In this document: one piece after another, positions 18,031 to 26,029 of the stretch
How positions within the stretch are numbered: the first letter of the stretch is position 1
Layout of the letters: each line of letters starts with the position of its first letter
Assembly: GCF_902488535.1 (NCBI RefSeq)
Contig: NZ_CABTWO010000018.1
Location: forward strand, 1-42,455
DNA length: 42,455 nt
Direction of reading: 5' to 3'
DNA from: an uncultured Mobiluncus sp.
GTDB lineage: Bacteria > Actinomycetota > Actinomycetes > Actinomycetales > Actinomycetaceae
Position numbers and translations under genes: made by a program
Notes under the pieces: model-generated
The model's input: only the letters and a program-made list of their open reading frames with translations
Database searches by the model: none
What the model was told of the DNA's origin: nothing

Positions 18031-18034
18031 ACAC

Positions 18035-18802
18035 GTGAACGATATTGCCCACCCGGGCTTGTGCCTGCGGCAAGTGACCTTTTCCTACCCGCCAAACCGA
18101 CGCGGTGAGGCTCCTATGCCGGTTTTGCAGGCCGTGAACCTGGACGTGAACCGGGGCGAAATCATGGTGCTGCTGGGTCCGTCGGGCTGCGGGAAATCAA
18201 CCCTGCTGCAGGTTGTGGCGGGATTGCTGCCAGCCGATTCTGGCACTCTGACCTGGGATGACGTCAACCAGGAGCCCATTGCCACCCATCGGCGCGGATT
18301 CGCGATGCTGTTTCAAGACGGCCAGCTGTTTGCCAACCGCAATGTGGAACGCAATGTTGGTTACGCCCTGGAACTGCGCCGCCCACGCCCTAGCAAAACG
18401 GAAATAGCCGCCACGGTCGCCGAAATGCTGCAGCTGGTGCGGTTAGAGGGCATGGAAAAGCGTCGTGTCGACACGCTTTCGGGAGGGCAGGCCGGGCGAG
18501 TCGCCCTCGCTCGTGCCCTAGCGGCCAGGCCAAAACTACTGCTACTAGATGAGCCGCTCTCCGCCCTTGACGAACAGTTGAAGTACGAGTTAGCCGCTGA
18601 AATCCGCGACATTGTGAAACGCAGCCACATCACCGCTGTTTACGTCACCCACGATCAGGCGGAGGCCGCTCTAGTGTCGGATCGCGTGGGGATCATGCTC
18701 GACGGGGTGATTCGCCAGACCGGCACGTTGGGGGAGCTAAAAACCCACCCGGAGACCCGTGAAGTCGCCAAATTCCTGGGGGTCGGCTTTCCTCACCGGT
18801 AG
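18035..18802 (+). CDS. thiQ: Thiamine/TPP ABC transporter ATP-binding protein
   Basis: A 255-residue ABC ATPase: Walker A GPSGCGKST, Q-loop LFQDGQLFANRNV, signature LSGGQAGRVALARAL, Walker B LLLLDEPLSALD, switch His in VTHDQ. The frame opens inside thiP, but the start is GTG 18035 with AAGGAG about ten bases upstream, four bases after the thiP stop. It energises ThiBP. Confidence 0.93.
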   Translation: MNDIAHPGLCLRQVTFSYPPNRRGEAPMPVLQAVNLDVNRGEIMVLLGPSGCGKSTLLQVVAGLLPADSGTLTWDDVNQEPIATHRRGFAMLFQDGQLFANRNVERNVGYALELRRPRPSKTEIAATVAEMLQLVRLEGMEKRRVDTLSGGQAGRVALARALAARPKLLLLDEPLSALDEQLKYELAAEIRDIVKRSHITAVYVTHDQAEAALVSDRVGIMLDGVIRQTGTLGELKTHPETREVAKFLGVGFPHR

Positions 18803-18900
18803 TTTGAGAAATTCGTTAGACTGGTGACGCCAGCGCCCCGAGACCGGTGTATTCGTACCATTCTTGCGGTATGCAGTGGTGTTTCGGAAAGGAAACGACA

Positions 18901-19392
18901 ATGAAACAAGACATGATAGCCCCCCTCGCAACCACGGATTTGTATGACGAATACGGTGACAAGCTGCGGGTTTGTGATATTCAGATGGCTAACTTTGGCG
19001 GGCACAAGGCTTTCGCCGGCCAGATTGCAACAATCCACTGCCACCTCGACAACGGCCTGGTGAAAGCCACGCTGAACTCCCCGGGGGAGGGCCGGGTCCT
19101 GGTCGTTGACGGAGAGGGGGACCTGCACACGGCCTTGTGCGGCGACATGATTGCGGGTGCCGCGGTAAAGAACGGATGGGCCGGGGTCGTCATCAACGGG
19201 GCGATTCGCGATTCGGCAACGATTCGCGGTCTGGCCCTGGGGATGAAAGCGCTGGGCACTACCCCTCGTAAATCCGCCAAAGACAGCGTGGGTGAAACCG
19301 ATGTCGAGCTAAACTTCGGGGGCATCACGTGGCGCCCCGGAGACATCTTGCACGCCGACATGGACGGAATCGTTTTGCTGCCCAAAGAGTAA
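18901..19392 (+). CDS. rraA: RraA family protein (RNase E regulator / HMG aldolase fold)
   Basis: 163 residues from ATG 18901, preceded by GGAAAGGAAACGACA. It matches the RraA family throughout: TTDLYDEYGD, FGGHKAFAGQIATI, the GDMIAGAAVKNGWAGVVINGAIRDS metal/ligand loop, and the C-terminal RPGDILHADMDGIVLLPK. The family includes inhibitors of RNase E and 4-hydroxy-4-methyl-2-oxoglutarate aldolases; which activity applies is not decidable here. Its last codons and stop form one copy of a 40-bp direct repeat whose partner is at 26861-26900, so the gene 3' end appears to be an insertion target. The gene itself remains intact. Confidence 0.9.
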   Translation: MKQDMIAPLATTDLYDEYGDKLRVCDIQMANFGGHKAFAGQIATIHCHLDNGLVKATLNSPGEGRVLVVDGEGDLHTALCGDMIAGAAVKNGWAGVVINGAIRDSATIRGLALGMKALGTTPRKSAKDSVGETDVELNFGGITWRPGDILHADMDGIVLLPKE

Positions 19393-19400
19393 GCCAGCGC
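19361..19400. repeat. Left copy of 40-bp direct repeat (attL-like)
   Basis: Covers the last ten codons of rraA, its TAA and eight bases beyond. It is identical to 26861-26900 except for A/G at 19368/26868, a silent difference in the rraA frame. Similarity stops abruptly on both sides. Confidence 0.9.
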
Positions 19401-19544
19401 TACGCAGTCCCTATCTAAACGGCATTTATCGTGTCTGGGGTGCGCTATATGTTTTTGGTATGGCTGAGAAAATACTCGCGTTCACTTTTACTCAGCAAAG
19501 GTAGATTTAGGCCATTAGAAATTGGGAAGTCAGGTTTCAGAGGT

Positions 19545-20213
19545 TTAAAAACAGTCGATTTTCCGCACCTTCTGCCTGGTCAACATTCCCAATACGGCAG
19601 CAACACCCAGACAAAAAACAGCGGTACTACTGCCTGCGATTAAGGACACCCAGACTGGACCGCTATTTGCCAGTGTATTCGGAATCAGGCAGGCCCAAAT
19701 AATACCGTTCAACACCGTTGCGCGCGTGGACCCGGATATGACCCCAACGCAAGCACCGATTATTGCCATGCTAAAAACTGAAATGGCCAAAATTGCCGCG
19801 TAGAATAGCGGCGTCAGTAAAGAGATTCCCGAGACGGCGCAATAAATTGATTCAGAGATCCAAAAACCTATTGATACTGCGCCTGCGCCTAGCGCAGAGT
19901 GTAAATGCAACTTAGTTTGAAACACTTTCGTCCGACCACCTGGGAGGCTAAACAGGAAGGAGCGTTTGTCTGGAAGGTAATCGTAAACAACGCCGTAGGA
20001 TACTATCCAGCTCACGTATATCGTAGCGATGAATAACGTAATCGCGGCAGGTATAGAGATGCTCAGGGTTAGTGGAAACGGCCCGAGAGTAGTCGCCCCA
20101 TCCACGCCAAGCAACCTAAAAAATAAAGAGAACACCAGCGGTAGAGCCAAGGAAAGCGACCCTAATATCCAATAAGGTTTTTTGTTCAAAATACGCAGTT
20201 CGTACTGTTTCAT
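19545..20213 (-). CDS. ABC-2-type permease of the RiPP cassette
   Basis: 222 residues with about six hydrophobic helices (for example WILGSLSLALPLVFSLFF, ITLFIATIYVSWIVSYGVV, VSLIAGSSTAVFCLGVAAVLGML), a size typical of small ABC-2 permeases. It starts at ATG 20213, overlapping the stop of the preceding ATPase gene by four bases, and is the last gene of the operon. It probably pairs with that ATPase for peptide export or self-immunity. The substrate is inferred from context only. Confidence 0.75.
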   Translation of the reverse strand: MKQYELRILNKKPYWILGSLSLALPLVFSLFFRLLGVDGATTLGPFPLTLSISIPAAITLFIATIYVSWIVSYGVVYDYLPDKRSFLFSLPGGRTKVFQTKLHLHSALGAGAVSIGFWISESIYCAVSGISLLTPLFYAAILAISVFSMAIIGACVGVISGSTRATVLNGIIWACLIPNTLANSGPVWVSLIAGSSTAVFCLGVAAVLGMLTRQKVRKIDCF

Positions 20214-20914
20214 TTTTTCACCTGTGCGTTAATCAGAGTGGAATATTTTTTAAGGAAAGCATCATATTTATTGTGTTTGACGCAGGAGTCTGTGAAAGAA
20301 CCTTGGTTCATGAAGAAAATCCGATTCGCTAATGAAGATACGAGGGGAAAATCGTGGCTCACTAAAATTGTCGTTGTACCGCGAGCAGTTGCAGAACGAA
20401 TGATTTCGACAAATCCCTCTACACCGGAGGCATCGATTCCGGTGGTTGGTTCATCCAACAATAACAATTCTGGCTGATTCGCGAGCGCTAGACCTAAAGC
20501 AAGTTTAGAGCGCATCCCTGTTGATAGTTTCGACAAAGGGACATGTGCTTTCTCAAGCAGCCCTGCCGTCTGGAGAATTTTCTCCGGAGTTACATGGGTT
20601 ACCTCACCGTAAACCAACCGAGATTCCAGCAATTCAAGACAACTATGCGCGTCTTCCCCCTTAGGTAGTGACAGATTCGTTCCCATCATGCTGAGGTACC
20701 AATCGGATGATTTTCCGTCAACTTTCCGGTTTTGGAAACTGAAGCTGCCGGAAGAAGGCCAAATTAATGTGGCAAGAATTTTTAGCAGCGTTGACTTACC
20801 AGCACCATTAGGACCGATGATTGCCACGATTTCTCCGGGCTCAGCTAAGAAACTGATATCGTCAACCAGGATTTTGCCATCCACTGACTTGATTAAGTTT
20901 TGTGTATCTAGCAT
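20210..20914 (-). CDS. ABC transporter ATPase of the RiPP cassette (second pair)
   Basis: 234 residues: Walker A GPNGAGKST, signature LSTGMRSKLALGLAL, Walker B LLLLDEPTTGID, switch His in LVSHD. The frame can be read from 20965, but ATG 20914 has AAAGGAGG seven bases upstream and starts at the normal position of the fold. The signature LSTGM is typical of ABC-2/immunity-type ATPases. It lies between two permease genes in the operon. Confidence 0.85.
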   Translation of the reverse strand: MLDTQNLIKSVDGKILVDDISFLAEPGEIVAIIGPNGAGKSTLLKILATLIWPSSGSFSFQNRKVDGKSSDWYLSMMGTNLSLPKGEDAHSCLELLESRLVYGEVTHVTPEKILQTAGLLEKAHVPLSKLSTGMRSKLALGLALANQPELLLLDEPTTGIDASGVEGFVEIIRSATARGTTTILVSHDFPLVSSLANRIFFMNQGSFTDSCVKHNKYDAFLKKYSTLINAQVKK

Positions 20915-20916
20915 TT

Positions 20917-21663
20917 TTACCTCCTTTTGGACAATCCAACTAAACAAAGCGTCAAGGTTACGCAAAGCCAGACAATCAGAGTAAACAATAGTCTGTTCGA
21001 ATCAGGCAATGGTTGCGCAAAAGCGTAATAGCCCATTAACTTGCGTGAAGGGACAAAAGGTAAGTAATCATGAATCGCATTCAGCCACTCTGGCAATCTT
21101 GATGCTGGATAGAGAATCGGGGCAAACAGCAGCGCGGTAATCATCAATAACTGGCTCGCAACCTGGGTCCCGGCTTCTGGTAGCCATAAAGCCAGCGTAT
21201 ATCCTAAAGCGAGATAAGTGATTATGCTAATCAGTAAAACCGCAAGCAATTGCCACGACAGCATTGGAAAGAGACCAAAACGTAACCAACACGCCATGAT
21301 TATCATGACTATTCCAGGCAGTGCTACTAAAATCCAGATCAAAAAATCAGAAAACAGCAGAACAGGTCTCGATATAGGCAGATTTTTTTGGTAATCAAGG
21401 AATCTTTCGGTTCGACTTTGAGATAGAATTTGAGGCGCTATAGAAATAGCAATAGCTATAAGAGACAACTCTATTGTTCCAACGCAAACTATTTCGGTAC
21501 CCGTAGCATCTAAATCTCCCATTAAAAGAGTCGCACCGTAAACGATAGCTAAAGCGAAAAAGGCTTGTACTATGGTAAGAATAGGCAAGAGATATCGATG
21601 ACGCAGAAAACTCCACAAAAATACCCCAGCAAACTGGCGGATGTGATGAATGATGAAATTCAT
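20917..21663 (-). CDS. Membrane permease of the RiPP cassette
   Basis: 248 residues with about six hydrophobic helices (YLLPILTIVQAFFALAIVYGATLLM, LLFSDFLIWILVALPGIVMIIMACW, LLAVLLISIITYLALGYTLALWL and others), consistent with an ABC-2-type permease. Its ATG overlaps the end of the upstream ATPase by four bases, suggesting that those two form a translationally coupled transporter. The next ATPase follows immediately. Confidence 0.7.
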   Translation of the reverse strand: MNFIIHHIRQFAGVFLWSFLRHRYLLPILTIVQAFFALAIVYGATLLMGDLDATGTEIVCVGTIELSLIAIAISIAPQILSQSRTERFLDYQKNLPISRPVLLFSDFLIWILVALPGIVMIIMACWLRFGLFPMLSWQLLAVLLISIITYLALGYTLALWLPEAGTQVASQLLMITALLFAPILYPASRLPEWLNAIHDYLPFVPSRKLMGYYAFAQPLPDSNRLLFTLIVWLCVTLTLCLVGLSKRR

Positions 21664-22661
21664 CGCACACCTCCTTCACTTTGCTGGAGTAAGTCACGGT
21701 AAATTAGGTTGAAGGTAACAGGGCTGACTTCTAAATCTAAATTGGGCAAGGATTGTAGAGCTTTCCGATATAGATTGGAAATTAGTGAAAACTGAGTTTT
21801 AGGCACAAGGTAATAGTCGTTCTTATCTTCATCTTCTCGTTTCCACTGTTGCATAGCTTCTTCTATGGCTATGGGCAAGCTGGAATTCGTAAATCTGATA
21901 ACCAATTCGGAAGCTAAACTTGTGAGAGTATCGGGAGTTGTATCAAGCGCAAGTTTGCCAGACTCTACTACCATAAAACGATCAACATACTGTGTGGTAT
22001 GCTGCATGTCATGAGTAACGACCATCACAGCATGTCCATTATCAACTAGTTGCCGCATAAGCTGCCAGAGTTGAAGCCTACGACTAGCATCTATGTCGTT
22101 GGTTGGTTCATCAAAAAGATAAAGTTCTGCAGGCTGTAGAGCTGTCATCCCGAAGGACACGAGGCGTTGCAGGCCACCTGAAAGTTTTTCGCTGCAGGTT
22201 TTCGCATAATCGCCTATACCGATTTGTTCCAAATAAGCAGTGGCTTTCCTTGTCGATTCTGATCTAGACACACCTCGAATCATTGCTGCAGCACTAAGTG
22301 ATTCAAGCACGTTGACGCCTCGAATTGGAGCATACCATTGTGGCATAGAGGCGGAAATTTGACGCGCAACTCTTGGAGATTTGAGAAGCGAAGAACCTTT
22401 GTAGTAGATTTCTCCGGAAGTAGCCTTAACAGCTGAAGAGATAATTCCTAATAACGTTGTTTTTCCCGCACCATTTGGTCCGGTAAGTGCCGTAAGTTCA
22501 CCAAGGTTTACATCGAACGAAACATCCTTAAGTGCATAGGAGGAGGAACCTCGATATTGTTTACTTAACTTCCGTATGGTAAGCAATGCATCATAGGAAT
22601 TAGACTGAAAATCTATCAAATTAATAATCCAATCGAAGACAAAGCGAATAATAATGGCCAT
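21660..22661 (-). CDS. ABC transporter ATPase of the RiPP cassette (first pair)
   Basis: An ABC ATPase with Walker A GPNGAGKTT, signature LSGGLQRLVSFGMTAL, Walker B ELYLFDEPTNDID and switch His VVTHD. A C-terminal extension of about 90 residues follows the ATPase core. The start is uncertain: ATG 22661 lies 46 bases inside the M50 protease gene and has no ribosome binding site, giving an odd hydrophobic N-terminus; an alternative TTG at 22586 would begin just before the fold. It is probably coupled to the following permease. Confidence 0.8.
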   Translation of the reverse strand: MAIIIRFVFDWIINLIDFQSNSYDALLTIRKLSKQYRGSSSYALKDVSFDVNLGELTALTGPNGAGKTTLLGIISSAVKATSGEIYYKGSSLLKSPRVARQISASMPQWYAPIRGVNVLESLSAAAMIRGVSRSESTRKATAYLEQIGIGDYAKTCSEKLSGGLQRLVSFGMTALQPAELYLFDEPTNDIDASRRLQLWQLMRQLVDNGHAVMVVTHDMQHTTQYVDRFMVVESGKLALDTTPDTLTSLASELVIRFTNSSLPIAIEEAMQQWKREDEDKNDYYLVPKTQFSLISNLYRKALQSLPNLDLEVSPVTFNLIYRDLLQQSEGGVR

Positions 22662-23389
22662 AAAAGGAGTAATGTTACATCATAAGCAATCCCTAGTAAA
22701 TGAACAACTAAAGCGAGTTTCCCCTTCTCAAGATTAATCATTAATAGGGGATTGTCGAAGGCAAGACACAGAATCCAGCGACCATCGGTTTTTCTCGCTA
22801 TATTGAATTCCCAAAAAATACGAAATATGATTGTAGATAAGGCACTAGACAACCAGGGGCTGGAATCAGGTAATATCAAAATAAGCAGAGCGGCAATCGA
22901 AATATCAATAACAAGCCCGCAGCAAATTGCAACAAATCGTGCAGGACTTGACCACATCCAGATGTGATTAAGATTTGTGCGAAACGTAGATCGTAGAATA
23001 CTACCAGATACGGAAATAGTTTTTCCAAAAAATAAGTGCCCAAGTTCATGTAGAATAGACGTCACCAGCGCAACGAATACAATATATAAAAGTTCTACTA
23101 GCATTGTAGCACCTTTAATAACCCAATCTTTCCCAAAAAAGAAACTATGAACTGTTAAATACCTTAATATCACCACCAATCCCAAGACGAAGATCGTTCC
23201 AAATATGATTATGATCGCATTTTCAACAACAGTTCTCCACGTAAGAGAATTTGTTATTCCGTATGGATGAACACAATCCAAATCTTCTTTATAAGTATCT
23301 ATCTTTCCAGCGTTGCGCAAAACTCGAGGCGTCTCTCCGGTTTTTACTTCCAAAATATCGCCGGATCTTAACATTCGATACTGTCCCAT
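22616..23389 (-). CDS. M50-family membrane metalloprotease (YydH-like role)
   Basis: 257 residues with several hydrophobic helices. A zinc-protease motif HELGH lies at residues 114-118 within SILHELGHLFFGK, and a second acidic ligand is likely in KTDGRW (Asp 202), the spacing expected for intramembrane site-2-type proteases. The N-terminal 50 residues are soluble. It starts 15 bases after the ThiF-like gene. In the epipeptide locus yydFGHIJ a comparable M50 protein acts next to the precursor, modifying enzyme and ABC pair; here it probably cleaves the modified peptide from its leader or releases it from the membrane. That role is inference. Confidence 0.8.
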   Translation of the reverse strand: MGQYRMLRSGDILEVKTGETPRVLRNAGKIDTYKEDLDCVHPYGITNSLTWRTVVENAIIIIFGTIFVLGLVVILRYLTVHSFFFGKDWVIKGATMLVELLYIVFVALVTSILHELGHLFFGKTISVSGSILRSTFRTNLNHIWMWSSPARFVAICCGLVIDISIAALLILILPDSSPWLSSALSTIIFRIFWEFNIARKTDGRWILCLAFDNPLLMINLEKGKLALVVHLLGIAYDVTLLLLWPLLFALSSIGLLI

Positions 23390-23404
23390 TATCCACTCCG
23401 TGCT

Positions 23405-24535
23405 CTAAAGATCACCGGGATATTCTTGGAATATCGGCCATTTTCCATAATCCCCATTACCACATGTGGGACAATCTTCATATCTCAGCCAAGCTTTATG
23501 AGAAAAAGAAGTGTAATCTGGATACACTATTTCATATTGCAAACCCAAAGTTTTGGGTTCTGTGTATCCTGTAATTAGGCGCACCGCCTCATCCGCCATG
23601 GCGGCAGTAATAATCCACATGGTCGGTACATAAGCTACTGTTTCGGGCTGATAATTTGACTGTTGAAAACCTCGAAATTGTTTTACAAATTTAGGATCAT
23701 TTCTTGAATAATATAGGTTCAAACAATCAAAACAGCCCGTTTCTCCTGGAACTACAGTAAACACTCGACCATGGGTAAGCTGGTTAGCACCAAATACACA
23801 TGGCACATTTTCATTTACAATCGCTTTATTAACTCTACGCTGTGCCATGAATGGTGGCTCATCCATAGCACATATAACCAAGTCATTGTCCGATATAAAT
23901 TCACGAACATCTTGAAAACTATCTATCCTTGACACTATAGAAGTAATTTGTGTTAACCTATTTAGTTCCTGTAGGCGACTAGCGGCTACTTCTGCTTTGG
24001 GCTTCCCTATATCCTTCTCACGATACAATAGTTGTCTGCCTAGGTTGCTTTCTTCCACAACATCTGAATCCAAAATTGTTAGACTTCCGACTCCTACCCC
24101 TGCAAGCAGAGTCGCAACATTTGCCCCTCCACCACCAAGTCCTAGTATCAGAATCTTACTCGACAACAGCTTTTCTTGCATCTTTATCGCTTCAGTCGTT
24201 GAAGTTCCTGGAAAGGCCGAAAAATAGCGAACGTTTGGTAGGTATCTCGATGGAACCCCGTCCACTGAGGCTACATCATCCAGAAAACCATATTTGTCCA
24301 GCACCCGCAGCCCATCGAGGACATCATCTCTGCTCAATCCCGGGAAACTCATCCTTACGGAGGATACGACTTCATCTACATTTCTTCCATCTAAATTTTT
24401 GATTAGGTTCCACATCTCTCCTTTTCGATCTGTAAATTCTGCGGTAGTCCCAAGCTGTGCACCTATGCGAAAAGTAGATGGGGTGATTCTGTACACCGGT
24501 TGTGTCTTTTTTATTATTGGACGTTTGTATTTCAT
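23405..24535 (-). CDS. RRE-ThiF/E1-like adenylating enzyme of a RiPP pathway
   Basis: 376 residues from ATG 24535 (GGAGA upstream; the longer frame to 24637 runs through a hairpin and is unlikely). Residues 1-90 form a small helix-turn-helix-like domain (YRITPSTFRIGA...VLDGLRVLDKYGFLDD) resembling a PqqD-like precursor recognition element. The E1 fold follows: GLGGGG nucleotide loop at 132-137, LDSDVVEESNLGRQ with the catalytic-type Arg, GKPKA, and two zinc CxxC pairs (C268/C271 and C355/C358). The family (MccB, PaaA and TOMM E1-like proteins) activates peptide carboxylates with ATP. No catalytic thiol is obvious, so adenylation without thioester transfer is likely. Confidence 0.88.
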   Translation of the reverse strand: MKYKRPIIKKTQPVYRITPSTFRIGAQLGTTAEFTDRKGEMWNLIKNLDGRNVDEVVSSVRMSFPGLSRDDVLDGLRVLDKYGFLDDVASVDGVPSRYLPNVRYFSAFPGTSTTEAIKMQEKLLSSKILILGLGGGGANVATLLAGVGVGSLTILDSDVVEESNLGRQLLYREKDIGKPKAEVAASRLQELNRLTQITSIVSRIDSFQDVREFISDNDLVICAMDEPPFMAQRRVNKAIVNENVPCVFGANQLTHGRVFTVVPGETGCFDCLNLYYSRNDPKFVKQFRGFQQSNYQPETVAYVPTMWIITAAMADEAVRLITGYTEPKTLGLQYEIVYPDYTSFSHKAWLRYEDCPTCGNGDYGKWPIFQEYPGDL

Positions 24536-24563
24536 TATATATTCTCCATCGTTAGCCGTCCCT

Positions 24564-24601
24564 GTCGTATGGAGCCTCGAGTCAACAGGGCTCCATACGA
24601 C
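24564..24601 (-). terminator. Strong hairpin between precursor and ThiF gene
   Basis: A perfect 13-bp stem (GTCGTATGGAGCC at 24564-24576 with GGCTCCATACGAC at 24589-24601) encloses a 12-base loop. There is no T-run, so it may act as a partial attenuator or as a 3' stabiliser that raises precursor mRNA relative to the enzyme genes, as in many peptide operons. Confidence 0.75.
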
Positions 24602-24618
24602 TGGACAACTCGTTGCAT

Positions 24619-24681
24619 TTAGAAAATAATCCACCAAGTGGCAGCTTCTACATCTTCAGCGACTTCAACCTGAACATCCAT
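24619..24681 (-). CDS. Candidate RiPP precursor peptide, 20 residues
   Basis: A tiny gene encoding MDVQVEVAEDVEAATWWIIF, with a very strong ribosome binding site GGAGGGG five bases before ATG. The N-terminal 13 residues are acidic (leader-like), and the C-terminal TWWIIF is hydrophobic (core-like). It sits directly before the hairpin and the ThiF-like enzyme, the normal precursor position. There is no Cys, so azole chemistry is unlikely; Glu/Asp or the C-terminal carboxylate could be activated, as in pantocin or microcin C type pathways. The same frame is open up to 24888 (89 residues), so a longer precursor is possible, but no other start has a ribosome binding site. No known peptide is recognised. 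Confidence 0.65.
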   Translation of the reverse strand: MDVQVEVAEDVEAATWWIIF

Positions 24682-24886
24682 GGTTTCCCCTCCTCTCTCG
24701 ATTTCAGGGCAGATTGCACATCCATCTAGTTTCGACAATAGAATTGGCTCACAATGGTTGAGAGCCATTTTCAGACTAACAACGAACATCAAGCGTGTGA
24801 ATGCCCCAAAATCGGGGTATTGCAAAATCTTCCTAGCGGAAGTAGCCTCTGATAGGATGTGACTTGCTGCGAACTGGGAAGTCATC
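24682..24886. promoter_or_regulatory. Divergent control region with two interrupted palindromes
   Basis: Between the peptide gene and the divergent kinase gene are a 21-bp interrupted dyad GGCTC-A-CAA-TGG-TTG-A-GAGCC (24746-24766, one mismatch pair) and a 22-bp dyad AATGCCCC-N6-GGGGTATT (24800-24821, one mismatch pair). They are candidate sites for the co-encoded LuxR/NarL-type regulator. No clear -35/-10 pair was identified. Confidence 0.4.
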
Positions 24887-26029
24887 ATGAGATATTTTGA
24901 GTCATTGGGGCCGCAGAAATCAGTCTGGGGCTATCGTCTCGGAATGCTGTTGCTTATAGTCCTTGCTTTGGGGGTTGACCTCTTTTTTTTCCAGGTTCCG
25001 CCCCGCCCAACAAGCTTGATTGCCGCTGCCATTCTCAGTATTTCATCGATATCATTCCTGTTTTGGCCCCGACTAGGTGGCTGGATCTATCTCTTAGCTG
25101 ATGCAATTTTTGTGGCTCTTCCCAGCTCATTCGTGGGAATGCTGGGATATCTGTGCATGGCCGTAATCTTTCTATGGGGGTGGCGTAGGTACTATGTCGA
25201 TGCCGCACTCGCAATAATCTTCCTTGCGGCGAGCTTCTTCCTGGGCGCACCGCTCTATCCAGCAACGAGCATTCTTACGTCCATACTGCTTATTGCCAGT
25301 TTCACTGCTGGGTATATGCTGCGAAGATACGTTGATGAACGTGACGGCGCTTTGAACCAGTTATGGAATCAAAGGCTCCAAACCATCCAAGAAAACCAGG
25401 CCTTCCGTGATGGTTTATCGGTGCAACTGCACGATTCAGTGGCTGGGACCCTTTCCATTGTGGCGTCTACCGCTGAGGTAATTTGCGGGGAACTACCATC
25501 CGATTCACCCACGCATTCCAAGGCAGAACTATTGCGTCAAGAAACGAGAAACGCTCTTAGCGAGTTACGAGAGATTATCCAACTGTTAGACACCAGGCAG
25601 GGTCAAAAAGAAATCCGCCCGCACCTCAAAAAAGAACTGGACAGGGCCACCAGCGTCGCCGCCGGGGCGGGGCTTCGTCTCGAGCTGGATTTCAGTGGGC
25701 AAGAACGGAAAGCGCTGCCTGATTACATCGAGAATCAATTAATCACTATTTTGCGCGAAACCATAACCAATGCAATCAAATATGCTTCCCCCAGCGCGCC
25801 GGTGACACTAAGCATTTCTCGCAGCGGAAACCTCGTGGAATTTATGATGAAAAATCGGGTATCTGAAGAGGTTCAGGACGCGGTGATGAGTTCCGGGAAA
25901 GGCCTTCTACAGCTAAAAAAGCGCCTGGATGATTCCGGAGGCAGCCTCGAAGCGTGGTCGAGCAACGGTTGGTGGATTGTCCACGCAGAGCTACCCATCG
26001 AGGAAGGGGACTTTATTGCACAACAATAA
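24887..26029 (+). CDS. Sensor histidine kinase (HisKA_3/NarX-DesK type)
   Basis: 380 residues. The N-terminal 145 residues form five to six membrane helices with almost no extracytoplasmic loop, so it probably senses a membrane-embedded or membrane-disturbing signal. A coiled dimerisation helix then leads to LSVQLHDSVAGTLSIVAS with phospho-acceptor His 182, followed by a HATPase domain (LRETITNAIKYAS as N box, SGKGLLQLKKRL as G box). GGGA sits about ten bases before ATG 24887. It overlaps the regulator gene by 14 bases and faces away from the peptide operon, which it probably controls as an autoinduction or immunity circuit. Confidence 0.9.
   Translation: MRYFESLGPQKSVWGYRLGMLLLIVLALGVDLFFFQVPPRPTSLIAAAILSISSISFLFWPRLGGWIYLLADAIFVALPSSFVGMLGYLCMAVIFLWGWRRYYVDAALAIIFLAASFFLGAPLYPATSILTSILLIASFTAGYMLRRYVDERDGALNQLWNQRLQTIQENQAFRDGLSVQLHDSVAGTLSIVASTAEVICGELPSDSPTHSKAELLRQETRNALSELREIIQLLDTRQGQKEIRPHLKKELDRATSVAAGAGLRLELDFSGQERKALPDYIENQLITILRETITNAIKYASPSAPVTLSISRSGNLVEFMMKNRVSEEVQDAVMSSGKGLLQLKKRLDDSGGSLEAWSSNGWWIVHAELPIEEGDFIAQQ

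Noticed and set aside
24619..24888. 89-residue version of the ThiF-associated peptide
   Set aside because: Only the internal ATG at 24681 has a strong ribosome binding site, and the long form would remove the divergent promoter region. Kept as an alternative, not as the call.
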